Source: Smittium mucronatum
Taxonomy: Eukaryota > Kickxellomycota > Harpellomycetes > Harpellales > Legeriomycetaceae
Length of the DNA stretch: 20,239 nt
Assembly: GCA_001953115.1 (NCBI GenBank)
Contig: LSSL01005546.1
Span: forward strand, 1-20,239
Reading direction: 5' to 3'
A model generated the notes under the pieces. That model was given only the letters and a program-made list of their open reading frames with translations. It ran no database searches and had not been told where the DNA came from. Shown one piece after another: positions 9,301-20,239 of the stretch. The translations under genes and the position numbers were made by a program. How positions within the stretch are numbered: position 1 is the first letter of the stretch; every line of letters begins with the position of its first letter.

Positions 9301-10502
9301 TTTAATGATAGTGCATTACATTGGTTAATAATGAGGTTTTTTTACTCGAATTCTTAATTCATTTTTAATTTTCCTTTTCCGGATTATTAAGAGTCTTTGA
9401 CAATACAGTAGAAAATTTAATCAATTTTTTAATTTTAAAATATAACATCTCAGGTATAAGAATCCAGAAATCATGAGAAAGCAATGGAATATAAGACAAT
9501 AAATAGTAGCAATAATTAAAAAAAATAAATTATTTATTTTTTTATCGATTTTATCAAAATTTTCTCTTTTTTAAAATATTTTTTACGGGAAAAAACCTCT
9601 TGTGTACCCACTCAAAATATCTTTAAAAAATTTATTGAAATTTTGCGGGAAGATTCAATTATTATTATAATTTGAAGCTTTTTATTGTTATTTTTAAATT
9701 TATTATATTGAATTTTTTTTAATTAAACCTAAATATTAATTATAAAACTTTATTATCAATAAATTTGAAATTTTAATTATAAAATAGTGGTTATGGGCTA
9801 AGATTAATTTTTTAATATCTAGATTGTTTTAAAAAAAATAAATGGTTGGACTATAATTCATATATATATTCAGGCGTTTATTTGTCGTAGATAGGTTTTT
9901 TAACCTATCTGAGCTGAAAGAACTAAATAATTCACCAAGATCAATATCGATGTATTTTTTTTCTTTATTTTTTGCAAATCTGAGTACTTTGTCGCTTACA
10001 AAGAGTTTTTTTTATATTAAGCAAATCCAATGAGAAATTTAATTTATTATTTTACTATTATTATCTTTTTACCACTATACCTGTATTTATTATCATATAC
10101 ACTTTTATTATTTCTCACTATTAAAAATATTTATTTAAACTTACAGGTATATCATGGGAAAAACTCCCCAGAAAAATTCAAAAATTACTATTTAGAACCT
10201 CATTATTTCTTACAAACATTTAATATAAATACAGATTTGGTTTTACTAAAAATAAAGGCATCCAAAAAATAAAATAAAAACTTTATCACAATTTTTGTAC
10301 CAGAGACTAAATACACTTAATACTTCAAATAAAACGATTAGAAATAGAATAATTGTTAATTTTTATAGTGTTAGAGAGAAAAAACCTCGGTGAAAATTTA
10401 AAGCTTTTTTTATAAATACCATCATAATCATCTCTATCCCTTTTATTTATTTATTTTTTATTTGAATCCTCCAATAAAATTCTATAATTAAAATAGCTTA
10501 TA
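9301..10502. other. AT desert, no convincing gene
   Basis: Very AT-rich with long A and T runs. An 80-codon plus-strand frame at 10030-10272 begins with a Leu/Tyr/Ile-rich segment that could pass for a membrane helix (residues ~4-30) and ends KNSPEKFKNYYLEPHY; without codon bias or a known motif I do not call it a gene. A perfect hairpin at 9889-9910 is listed separately. Confidence 0.4.
9889..9910. repeat. Perfect hairpin, 9-bp stem and 4-nt loop
   Basis: AGATAGGTT, TTTT, AACCTATCT form a perfect stem-loop. The sequence around it (CAGGCGTTTATTTGTCGT before, GAGCTGAAAGAACT after) is less AT-biased than its flanks, so this may be a fragment of something once functional such as a transposon end. 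No run of T or other terminator context decides its role. Confidence 0.5.
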
Positions 10503-10901
10503 TTATGTTTTTTAGCGCACATTTATCTTAATAGTGACAATAAACCGACTTATAAAAGCTTTAAACTTACCGATATATTGAATTATACTGTAATTGGTAT
10601 ATCTGGGCTATCCTCAATCGATTAAAAAACTCTCTTGGAAGTGATAAGAGAAAAAATTCAAAAAAAAGGTTATAACTATTATAAAGCCTTTAATTTTCCG
10701 CTATAAAAAAATCCATAGTGCTTCAGGGATTTCCATGAGGATAAGATGCTTATTCACAAAAAAAACACTTATATCTTCGGAATCAAGTTGTGGATAAATT
10801 CTTTGGACCACATTATCGCTATGCTTATATTCTTAAATATCACTCAAAACATAAAAGAAAAATATATATGCGTTTGTGATTACAATGATATTAGACAATA
10901 A
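10503..10901 (+). pseudogene. Possible decayed coding frame, family unknown
   Basis: One plus-strand frame runs 132 codons before its terminal TAA with only three internal stops (10623, 10704, 10716), where DNA of this composition would give roughly a dozen. It reads LNYTVIGISGLSSID, then KTLLEVIREKIQKKGYNYYK, then FRDFHEDKMLIHKKNTYIFG and INSLDHIIAML, which has protein-like alternation of charged and hydrophobic residues. I do not recognise the family. With the transposons around it, a transposon or integrated-element gene is the likeliest source. A long frame of this kind could also arise by chance in 20 kb. Confidence 0.3.
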
Positions 10902-11295
10902 AATATATATTCATTTATATTTTAAACACGTTTAGCTATTTTCCCTTTAAATATGTTGTTTAAACAAGAATTTTGGTAAAAAATACATTATATTAATCAA
11001 ATATTTTCCTATACCGTTTTAAAAAGCTTTAATATGAGGAATTGAGACCAACTGGCATCCGAAAAACTCAAAATTTGCCAAAAAATGATGATTTTAAATC
11101 ATGTAAAATTAAATTATACCCTTATTATTAATTTAAAGATCGGGTAATATTGCAAAAAAGGGTTCTTTTAAGCACAAAAAATTGTTTTTTGAGGGAAATT
11201 TTTAAGTAGTAAATGTAAACTTTATAGTAACCGTATTTCTATTGGTGAATTTTAGAGTATTTAAATCTTATGAATTGTTTTAAATCGCTTATATT

Positions 11296-11413
11296 TATAA
11301 AAAAAATACTAAATTAACCAAAATTATAATAATTTTCCTAAACAAATACAATATATATGTTACATGGGGCGTGATTTCTCCAAGAACCTCACTGAAAATA
11401 TACTAATTTCCGA
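11296..11413. repeat. Left terminal inverted repeat of MULE copy 2
   Basis: Shows AATACTAAATTAACCAAAAT, TTTTCCTAAACAAATACAAT, ATGTTACATGGGGCGT, CCAAGAACCTCACTGAAAAT and ATACTAATTTCCG, the same block order as the ends of copy 1. It lacks the outermost blocks seen at the other ends. Confidence 0.8.
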
Positions 11414-11423
11414 TATTTACGAA

Positions 11424-12254
11424 AAAACACAATGAGCTTTGAACTTCATCTGATAAAAAAGAAATCAAAAATAAAATTATAAAGTTCAGCGATGATGGTC
11501 TTATTCCTTGTAGAATTTTAAAAAAATAAACTCACAAAATATAAGCGTTGATGTGAAAAATTTATCCCATTAGAGAAAACCAAGCTATAAAAAAAAAGAG
11601 CATAAATTTATAAAAACTAAAAAATTTGAATAAAAGTTTAAACATATTTCAAACTTCAGTGTATTATTTTAAGCATGGTGATATAAAATTAATATTTACT
11701 TCAAAAAAACCCCTTATATGTGGCTTCGTATTCAAATTTTGATTCAACATTTAAACCGGTTAAAGGTATATATATAGCAATTTTTAAAAGTGTAACAGAT
11801 GTAAATAAATCGTTTATTACTGTATAAATAGCTTTATTGAGTCATGAAAAAGCGAATGATTAAATATTATGTTTGTAAATTTTAAATTAAGAAGCAATTA
11901 AATTAGGATTAAATTTTGGAAATATGAAATTAACGTCAAACTCTGCTCCACAAATAAAAGAAATTACTATAGATTTTTCAGTTCAAATTAAGGAGAAAAA
12001 CTATTGTTTTATTGTTTAAAAAAATCGAGGTTTAATTTAAAAAATATCTAGGAATTTACGTGATTACATCTAAAATGCCAAGTAAAAAATTCGAAAATAA
12101 CAAAAAGTGGTACGAAAGATACTATCTATTTATCCTCTCAGCAAAAAATGCTTTAGAGAGATTTAATAAAACGATTAAAGATAATTTTAAATTTTCTTGG
12201 TATATAAAAAGAAATAATCGACGATTCTATGGATTCTGTTGTAATACATTTTGA
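11424..12254 (+). pseudogene. MULE transposase, decayed, N-terminus deleted
   Basis: Begins inside the zinc-finger remnant (KKHNELELH). It then reads FDSTFKPVKG with the first Asp at 11741-11743, SVTDVNKSFITV, EAIKLGLNFGNM, then SNSAPQIKE, where the second catalytic Asp is Asn (codon AAC, 11939-11941). The best preserved part is an open stretch from about 12060 to 12254 with KKWYERYYLFILSAKNALE and RFNKTIKDNFKFS, the conserved N-W-Y-E-G...N-x-L-E segment of MULEs with the catalytic Glu intact (GAG, 12156-12158). Gly of the usual WYEG is Arg. Several stops and frameshifts lie between these blocks. Base-level identity to copy 1 is high in places, e.g. AGAAGCAATTAAATTAGGAT in both, so they share a fairly recent ancestor. 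Confidence 0.75.
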
Positions 12255-13060
12255 GAAAATATTTTATAATGGAGATTATATTTTAGATATGAAAAAACCC
12301 CATTTTGGAATATTCAGGTCCACTGAGTAAATAGAGTTTTTTTTTAATAGGAAAAAATATTAGACATATCGGAATTTCATGATTTATCAGGATTAATTAG
12401 CTCAATAAAATTCGATAAATTAGTAATTTTTTTAGAGAAATATAATTTCATATCATCAAAAATATATCATTCTACAAAAAAAGATGCTTTTTTTTCATGA
12501 AAATTTTTTTTTAAAAAAAATGAATGTCTTCACATGTTTCATTCTATTAATCAAAAAATAACATATATTTAATTTTCATAACGCTTCTTTTTCAGCTAAA
12601 AACAGCAGGGAGGACTAAATAAAATCAGGAAATAACAGCAATAAGCATAAAAATAGTAAAACATTTTCATTTATACGACAATTTATTATTTTATAATAAA
12701 AAGTGTTATAAAAATTAAAAATTAATCCGTATTATTTATTAAATTAAATAGGTAGCTTTGCAAAAAAATAGTAATAAAATCATACACGCGATTTAGTTTA
12801 AGATTTGAGAGGGAAGATGAATAGGGGTTATGGAGAAGGTGCTTATTTTTTGATCTAAATATTTTTTTATATTTGAAAACGTATTTTCTTAATAGTAAAA
12901 TAAATTCAACTCAAAAAATTTCCTGATATTTCAAAAAAGAAAAAAATTTCAGTTTATATGCACATATTTCTTCATTTCAAATCTCAAAAATCAAAATGAA
13001 ACATTGGGGAATGCAGTTTTTATTTTCTCAATAATTATTTTATTTTTTTCAAATTTATTT

Positions 13061-13185
13061 GAGAAATCACGACCTGTGTAACATCAATATTGTATTAGTT
13101 AAGGGAAATTAGCAATTTTTTGGTTAATTTAGTATATTTTAAATAAATTTAAGTGATTTCAAAATAATTTAGTGTATTTTTATTA
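13061..13185. repeat. Right terminal inverted repeat of MULE copy 2
   Basis: On the minus strand it reads GTAATATAATAAAAATACAC, TAAATTATTTTGAAA, ATATACTAAATTAACCAAAA, AACTAATACAATATTGATGT and GTCGTGATTTCTC, matching the other three ends and extending a little further out than most. Confidence 0.8.
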
Positions 13186-14920
13186 TATTACTTTAAAAAA
13201 GGAATTTTAATTTTTTTTGAAATAAATTTAAAATTTAATTCGCTGAGATGAAGCCAATTAAAAAACCCTCCATTTTTTTTTTGAAAAAAAATCTAAAATC
13301 ATAAAAAAATACAATTTCTAATTCTTAAATAAATTTTATATAGAAACTCTGGTAATAATCATGAAATATTAGTCCAAAAATTGTATATAAGATAATAATT
13401 AATTTTAAAAATAACTTTTTTTAATAAATTATAAACATATATCGGTGGGTTAATACACCAAAAATACAGTCGTTTTAGACCCAATTATTTCGAAAGATCA
13501 TTATTTTTGGTTAAATTCATTTTATTTTTTCGAAAAATTTACAACTTATTTCCGCTTTAATCAAAATCTAAGAATTTTCGAAGGAATTTAAAATATTTTA
13601 ATATCGGCCTAAATATTTTATTAAACTCTAGAATAGAGCTTTTATTCTCATTTTTATTCATTTTTAAATAGTTTCGTTGCCAGATATTATCACCAAATTT
13701 TTTAAATGAAAAAAAATCTAATATAATCTCTTATATACATAGATTGAAATCAAAGGCTGGGTGGCTTTACCTTTTTACTATAAAAAGTAAAAAAATCAAA
13801 TAATAAAGCCTCATAATCATATAAAAATTTGGACCTCTAGTTTTAGGGAGTTTCAAAATACGCTTTTTTCCATTTTTGGATATTTTTTCTTTCCTTGTAA
13901 TTTTTTTTTTATTAAAATAGAGTATTCGATATATTTTTTAAAACAAGATTTTTTATATATTTATTTTTAATAAATATATTTGTCTTAATAGGCTTTCTGT
14001 TTATTTATGCTTAAAATTTGTACACAAAAACTCAAGAAAAAAATAAAAATATAGAAAATATGTCAACTCTTTGAGTTTATATAAAGGATTTATTCCATTT
14101 TTTTATCACTAAATCCATGTGAGAATCTCGAATTTTAGCAGATACTTTTATACGTCTTCATTTGTAAAGTGAGCTTTTTTTTGATTTTATCCTTTAATAT
14201 TAGTTGGATAAAAATATTTTATCGGATAATTATTGATCATCATAATATAAATTTTCTTCTAACTTAAATATATCAATATAATAGGTGATTAGTGAAAATT
14301 AAATCCAAAACTAAACCCTTGTAAGCATATTCCATAATTTTTATTGGTAAAATCTATTTCTAAAAAAATTAGATATATTTTTTATTTGAAAGATAGGAAC
14401 AAGTATTTCATATTGTAATATATTTACTTTTCTTTAATTTTTTTAAAGTGATGATTTCTTGTTAAGGATAATTTATTGCTTAATATAGAAATTTTATTTT
14501 AAGAATAATTGATTTTAATACCATAAGAATTTAAATCATATAAATATACAATAATATGTGTATAAAGAACTTTAATTCACTGAATATAATTATTATGAAT
14601 AAATTAGTTAGATCAAATATCATAAAAAAATTTAACGGAAAATAATTCGAAAATTAGAAAGGTAATTAATAAAAATTTTCTTCCATATATATTTTTTAAA
14701 AAGAAATATTTTATATTTCTAGTTCTCACCCGAAAAAAAAAATTAAAAAAAAAATTTTCCAGATTTTTTCCAGATTTATTTTTTATTGTGTTTACTTTTT
14801 TCGAAAAGAAACAAGTTTTTTTAATATTTTCCATACTAAGAAATTGGATTTTTTCAAAAAAAAAAATTTTTCCATTTATAAACCTTTTTTTTTTTCAATT
14901 TGATTACAATATCATTAAAT
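13186..14920. other. AT desert between transposons
   Basis: No gene is supported. A 73-codon minus frame at 14613-14834 is Phe/Lys/Asn-rich and reflects A/T runs. AAAAAACCCTCCATTTTTTT at 13261-13280 resembles a word in the 3' part of the MULEs (near 1687 and 12294) and may be transposon debris. Nothing else stands out. Confidence 0.45.
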
Positions 14921-15470
14921 TAAACCTTTTCTATTAAAATAAAATTTAAAAATCCAATTCGGAAAAAGCGAGTTCAAGTAAAAAACAGGTAAAAAATAAT
15001 CCGAAATAAGCGAATCAATTTGATATTAGTTCATAAAATTTTAAGAAAGTTGAAAATTAAGTCAAATTGAGCTAAGAAATAGGAAAAAAATTAAAGCAAA
15101 GTTTGAAAAAAGTGAATAAAAACTTGGTTTGATCTAAAAATCGATGAAATAATATAATCTGATTTTATTTTTGTTTTATGATGAATGAAATCCAGAAAAA
15201 TATCCGTTGCTAGATTTTGAATATAAATTCTTAAGTTTATGCGCATTTATGAAGAAAATATATTTATAAATCGGTTATTGCATCAGAAAAAATATATAAA
15301 ACAAAAATACATATCCGAAAAATGAGCGTTTAACGTTTTTTTTCATTATTCAAAAACATTCTTAAAATGTGAAATTTACACCCAAACCACATTTAGTGAA
15401 AAATAATGGGGGGGTGGGTTCTAACACAAAGAAATTTCATGTCTTTAAATTGACCGATTTTTTATAAAAT
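14921..15470 (+). repeat. Left arm of the long inverted repeat
   Basis: Matches the reverse complement of 16873-17441 at over 90% by eye. More than 100 consecutive bases (about 15125-15235) appear identical. It carries GGGGGGGTGGG at 15408-15418, an unusual G run for this DNA, and GCGAAT/GTGAAT words about every 30-90 bp in its outer half. It lacks about 20 bp near its outer end that the right arm retains. Confidence 0.88.
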
Positions 15471-16872
15471 TAGATTTGAATTTTTAAATAAAAATAAAGT
15501 GAATTTAAGTATAATCTTTTCTAATATATTAAAAAAAAAAGCATTAAAAGATGTAATTTAATATTATTATATAAGATGTATATGTGCTATTACAAATGAT
15601 GAAATATAGATAGAACCAATTTTAAGTAAGATCAGCAGTTATATATTCTGACAAAAGTTGGAATGGGTTTACAGCTTAATATCGGTCAATGATGCACCTA
15701 AATCTACATAATATGCTTGGTTTAATCAGGAAATATATAAACCCGAAATTTAGGGGTCTAAATATCTAACATTTGTAAAAAAAAAGATAGAAATTCTGAA
15801 TTTATATTTCGAAAACTCAAATAAGTTCATTTTATACTCTTAAAGTATTAAATAATTTACCTTTTTGGTATGTTAATTGAATTTTAGTACACCTAAAATT
15901 GTCAGAGATATAAAATTTAGAACTTTAATGTTAAAGGTATAAATATCAGATAAAAACGGGCGAATTTACAGATTAATAAGGAAAATGTATTTGATTATAA
16001 ACATGTTTGTTTTAATTATATACTCTCTGAAATTTTATTTACTTTTATAGACGAGAGCAATTTTAATATTTTCATAGATGTGCCAGTAGGGTTCGAGAGG
16101 TATAAAATTTACTTTCGTAAATTAAATAAACAAGAGAAAATGATTTTAAATATACTTTTATGACTTTACTCATTTTTTCTATTAAATAATAAAACAGGAA
16201 TTGAAATATAAGTTTACACAGATTATATTTGTAGCTCCTGAATGAATGGGGTGACAAAAGATGCCCTATAAAAAAAATACATATATAACATAACAATAGT
16301 ATCAGATAACGAAAGGTAACATGTGTGAATTATAGATTTAGCTGAGTATTATGATGTTTAATTTTGATTAATCTTGGTTCAAAATTTCCTACTCAAAACC
16401 AAATAAAAAAAATCACAGATTTTGATCAAATCATAAATTAAAAAAAGAGTTTCTCAAAAAATCAAAATAAATTATGATTGTGATCTGAAACAAAAATTTA
16501 AACAAGTTTGATCAGAAAAAGTAAATTTTTATCAACCACCAATGTTTATATTTTGATTTAACATCATAGATTTGAAAAAAAAATTATAGGTCATGTGCAA
16601 TATTTTTTTTTCAAATACGAATCATGATATATGTTTTTTTAATAATAATTGGATTTTATTTCTATTTTAATCATACCATATATTTTCTTTAATATAATTT
16701 TTTTAAAAAAAATTATATTTCCTAATTTTGTCTTTCATGTCATTTACTGATATTTTTTTAGTTCTTATTTTTCAGTTAAAAGTGTAATTAAAACAAAATT
16801 AATCCAATATATCTAAAAATCAATTTATAGGTCTTTATATATCCGATATAAAAAATGTGATTTTAAAAATAA

Positions 16873-17441
16873 CATTTTATAAAAAATCGGTTAATTTAAA
16901 GTACATGAAATTTCTTTGTGTTAGAACACCCCTCCCCCATCATTTTTCACTAAATGTGGTTTGGGTGTAAATTTCTCATTTTAAAAATGTTTTTAAATAA
17001 TGAAAAAAAATGCTAAACGCTCATTTTTCGGATATGTATTTTTGTTTTATATATTTTTTCCTATTTAATTACCGATTTATAAATATACTATTCTTCATAA
17101 ATGCGCAGAAATTTAAGAATTTATATTCAAAATCTAGCAACGGATATTTTTCTGGATTTCATTCATCATAAAACAAAAATAAAATCAGATTATATTATTT
17201 CATCGATTTTTAGATCAAACCAAGTTTTTATTCACTTTTTTCAAACTTCGCTTTAATTTTTTTCGTATTTCTAAGCTCTATTTGACTTAATTTTCAACTT
17301 TCCTACAATTTTATGAACTAAGATCAAACCGATTCGCTTATTTCGGATTATTTTTTACCTGTTTTTTACTTGAACTCATTTTTTCCGAATTGGATTTTTT
17401 TTTATTTAAATTTTTTCTAAATTAAATTAGAAAAGGTTTAA
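16873..17441 (-). repeat. Right arm of the long inverted repeat
   Basis: Reverse complement of the left arm. Its outer end reads inward as TTTAAACCTTTTCTAATTTA, which is closer to the family member at 19767 than the left arm is. CCCCTCCCCCAT at 16928-16939 is the counterpart of the left arm's G run. Confidence 0.88.
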
Positions 17442-19766
17442 ACTTACTTTTTTTCACATTAATTTGGAAAAAGTGTATTTATTTCAAGATTTTCAATAAA
17501 TTAAGTATAAGAGAATCAATATTTTCAAAATTATAAAAAAAAATTATTCAAACTATATTCACCAATATCATATATAAAATATTTTTGGAGAAAGGCAGGT
17601 TAAAAAATTAAACACATGCTAAAATATTTGTTAAGAATTTTAATAAAAACCAAAATTTTGCAATTTAATTAAAGTATTTAGATTTCAATAATAATAATAA
17701 TAATAAATCATTAAAAAAAGAATAATATATATATATATATATATTAACAAAGATAAAAAATATTATTATTCTCTTAAATGAATTTCTACTGAAAACCTCA
17801 TTTTTTTTTTAAAAAAAATCACATTTTTGAAAATTATCCATACATTACATCGAATGAATATAAAAACATTTTGAAAAAATCTAATTTATTTAAATTTGTT
17901 ATTTTGGTAATAATATTAGGGTTAAACTTCATATTTAGTTCTTCATAAATAATATCTATATGTTTAAATGTCCCATTATGTATCCAAATATTTATCGATA
18001 TTATTATAGAATATAATCAAAATAAAATCCCTATAAAAACAAAGCAAAAAAAATGTTTTAAAACAAAAATTTACTCGTTTTCTGGGCCCATAACCTTGAA
18101 ATAAATTTAATTGATAAATTATTACCTATATAATTTCTAAAACACCGCGTTAAAAATTATATAGTTATGAGTTATATCCGTTTTATATTACATGAGCCAT
18201 GAGGGAATCTATTGGAATGGAAAGCCATTTTTTTCTTAAATCAGTAAATAATATAAAATATGGTATCTTTTTATTATTAATTGACTTATATATATTACAA
18301 AAAACAGTATGATATCTAAAAATAAAAAATTGAGACCTTTTAAAACTATAAATCCGGGATATATACTATGAAGAATAAATAATAAAATTTGATTTTATTT
18401 TAGTTAAAATTCTCAGTAAAGCGGAGGAAATTTGGGGATTTCCAGAAAAAAATTATAAAATGTCAACCAAATAAGTATAAATATAGATATCTATATAAAT
18501 ATTAAATATAATAGAATAAGGATTCTGAAAAATCTTCAGCTAAATCATAATTCTTTTCTGAAATTTAGTACAGAAAAATTAAAAGTATGTGAAAAAAAAT
18601 TAATAATAAATTTTAGAAATAAACCTTAATTTTTTTCAAAAAAATATGATGAAGTGTGGGGAAAAACGAATTAAAATTGATTTCTGGAAAATAAAACATT
18701 TTTATATCAAATAAATAAATAACGGGAGTATATTAAAATTAGAACCCTAAAGGGAATTAATAGATAATATATCAATTTCTGAAAATTTAATTTAATTTAC
18801 AGCTAATTGAGATACTAAAAGTAAATGTCTTTATTTTCTATGAAATATGCAGAAATTATGATAAAATCTAGATATTAATACTTTGAAGCTGTGTAAGGCA
18901 TGAAAAAAATAGGAATAAAATATGATAAACCAAATAAAAACTCTGAAAAACTACCAAATTCAGATTAATTTTTTTAAAAAAATATCCCACTGAGGCCTCA
19001 AAATTTATTTCATCTTTTCAAAAAAGTCTAATGCAACAAAAATTTCTTATACTGTAGAAATAAATATTTAAAAGGTTTTTTTGGTCACATAAAAACCAAA
19101 AAATATATTTTTAGCATCAATTATGTAACTAAATAATTTGATATAATATCTATAAAAACTTAAATATCCAATTTTTTTCCAAAAAAATTTATTGGGAAAG
19201 AATAAAAACGGAAAAAATATCTGATATATATTGTGGAATTTTTTTTGTGTATATATTTCAGTTTATATTTCAAAAATCTAACTGCTTGTTATTAATATTA
19301 GTTTAGTAAAAGGGCTTATAAATTTATATAGTGATAATAAAAAGGAAATATATGATTTTTTATATAAATATCAATATAAAGAGCTGTATTTAAAAAAAAT
19401 GATGGAATTGGGATGTTGATGAATCATATTATTCAGTAAAAAGATATAGGATATAAATTTATAAATATCAGTGGATAAGAATTCATGGTATTTTCTAATA
19501 AATAGACTCCTGATTTAAAAAATTGATAATAGGGATATAATCCTAAAAAAATCAATTTAATTACAAAAATTCCAAGGGATAGATATAAATTTATGAAATT
19601 TTTGTAATATGAGATATGAAATAAATATTTGATATATATTTTAAATTTATTTTTTGGTTATAAAAATGTGTAAATTTTTTATAATCATATGATTTTATTT
19701 ATTTAAATAGCTTATGCATTTCCGTATTATGATAAAAAATAATTAAATAATTAATTTAATTTAATT
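17442..19766. other. AT desert with microsatellites, no gene seen
   Basis: About 2.3 kb without a supportable gene in any frame. Besides the two microsatellites there are scattered short less AT-rich islands (about 18180-18235 and 18415-18470). They could be relics but show no coding pattern or RNA fold that I recognise. Confidence 0.45.
17687..17744. repeat. Two microsatellites: (AAT)7 and (AT)10
   Basis: 17687-17707 is seven AAT units, and 17725-17744 is ten AT units, with a short A-rich spacer between. They are ordinary simple repeats, likely variable in length. Confidence 0.9.
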
Positions 19767-20239
19767 TACACCTTTTCTAATGCAATTTTGAAAAAAGTTG
19801 TGCCAAATAAAAAAAAAAGTGAATGCAATTTGTAAAAAGTGAAAGCAAATGAAAAATAACTAAAGAATAATTCTAAATAGGTGAATAAAAATTGGTTATA
19901 GTGCATCAAGTTAAAGAGAAAGTGAATTTGAATACGGATTAGAGCGAATAGTTAAGAAAAAAATAAATTATAATTAAAAAAAAGTGAACCCAATTTGGTT
20001 TAAATAAAAAATTGGTGATAATTTATATTTCGGTTGTATTTTTATTATGTGAGGAGTAAAATTTATCAAATTATCTGTTTCGGGAATGTGAATAGACATT
20101 TTTAAATACCTATGAATTTATTAATAATATTATATTTCCCAATCAAGAATCACATCTCTAAAAAAAAAATAACAATAAGATACGTCCAAAAAAGGAAAAT
20201 TTATATATTATTTTTTTATATTTTATCACGCAATTTTTT
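19767..20239. mobile_element. End of a second long-inverted-repeat element, cut by the window
   Basis: TACACCTTTTCTAATGCAAT followed by TTGAAAAAA and a long A run repeats the outer end of the 14921-17441 element. About 200 bp further in, AAAAAAGTGAACCCAATTTG and GTTTAAATAAAAAATTGG align with AAAAAAGTGAATAAAAACTT and GGTTTGATCTAAAAATCG at a similar distance from the arm start. Between them are many GTGAA words. It is much more diverged than the two arms are from each other. Its inner limit, core and other arm are not visible. Confidence 0.55.

Larger units (their letters stand above)
11296..13185 (+). mobile_element. Mutator-like DNA transposon (MULE), copy 2, shortened and inactive
   Basis: Second member of the family at 901-3525, in the opposite orientation. 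Inverted repeats at about 11296-11413 and 13061-13185 enclose a plus-strand transposase fossil. At about 1.9 kb it is roughly 0.7 kb shorter than copy 1. The left repeat is followed almost at once by sequence matching the end of copy 1's zinc finger (from AAAAAACACAATGA at about 11424), so the 5' UTR and most of the finger are deleted. Homology with copy 1 then continues through the catalytic domain, the tail (AACAGCAGGGAGG near 12601) and the 3' non-coding part to the right repeat. Exact ends and target duplication are unresolved. Confidence 0.78.
14921..17441. mobile_element. Long-inverted-repeat, non-autonomous DNA transposon
   Basis: About 2.5 kb: two inverted arms of ~550-570 bp around a ~1.4-kb core. 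The arms begin TAAACCTTTTCTA and end ACCGATTTTTTATAAAAT on their inner sides. The core (15471-16872) has no transposase; its only longer frame (minus 16072-16296) has no motif. Around 16428-16478 the core has small inverted repeats of ATCATAAATT type and several TGATC words. Long arms with a non-coding core fit a foldback or MULE-type non-autonomous element, moved in trans. A diverged end of the same family starts near 19767. No target duplication is clear. An inverted duplication without transposition is the alternative, but the second family member argues against it. Confidence 0.72.

Noticed and set aside
10030..10272. 80-codon frame with a hydrophobic N-terminal segment
   Set aside because: Ile/Leu/Tyr/Phe runs are expected from AT-rich codons, and there is no family motif or supporting context.
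10503..10901. Reading TAA/TAG as sense codons (alternative genetic code)
   Set aside because: H3 ends in TAA exactly at the family length and MED19 ends in TGA; the stop-containing frames all belong to decayed elements.
14613..16296. Two minus-strand frames (14613-14834 and 16072-16296)
   Set aside because: Composition-driven Phe/Lys/Tyr frames without motifs; the second lies in the non-coding core of the long-inverted-repeat element.

Overview
This is a very AT-rich eukaryotic nuclear window, roughly four fifths A+T by eye. It holds two real genes and a landscape of decayed DNA transposons. The genes point to a fungus: the histone H3 ends in the [19 protein letters not shown] / RRLRGERS style I associate with fungal H3, and the other gene is a fungal-looking MED19 split by five short introns. 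The AT richness and the transposon load would suit an early-diverging fungus, but I do not name a genus. MED19 ends in TGA and H3 in TAA, so ordinary stop codons are in use, and the stop-riddled frames elsewhere are decayed genes rather than recoded ones.

Layout. 1-547 (minus) is a broken PIF/Harbinger-like (DDE_Tnp_4) transposase that runs off the left edge. About 901-3525 is a nearly complete but dead Mutator-like element (MULE) with ~135-bp terminal inverted repeats; its minus-strand transposase fossil joins an N-terminal FLYWCH-type zinc finger to a MULE catalytic domain. 3570-5340 is less AT-rich, gene-free and contains diverged ~255-260-bp direct repeats. The gene island runs from about 5600 to 8050: MED19 (5852-6783, plus, six exons) and histone H3 (7381-7791, minus, no intron) face each other tail to tail. 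8050-11290 is gene-free apart from one doubtful coding fossil (10503-10901) and a perfect hairpin (9889-9910). About 11296-13185 is a second, shorter and more decayed MULE of the same family in the opposite orientation. 14921-17441 is a long-inverted-repeat element (arms ~550 bp, core ~1.4 kb, no transposase), and a diverged end of the same family starts near 19767 and runs off the right edge.

How it fits together. MED19 and H3 are unrelated housekeeping genes (transcription and chromatin). Nothing suggests a shared operator or cluster, only a shared ~600-bp 3' intergenic space. The rest reads as a graveyard of at least three DNA-transposon families. The most informative result comes from comparing the two MULE copies. 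They confirm each other's reading frames and termini, and they lost different catalytic residues: copy 1 keeps both Asp codons but has a TAG at the catalytic Glu, while copy 2 keeps the Glu but has Asn at the second Asp. I saw no tRNA, rRNA, CRISPR array, or prokaryotic or viral gene system. All alignments were made by eye.
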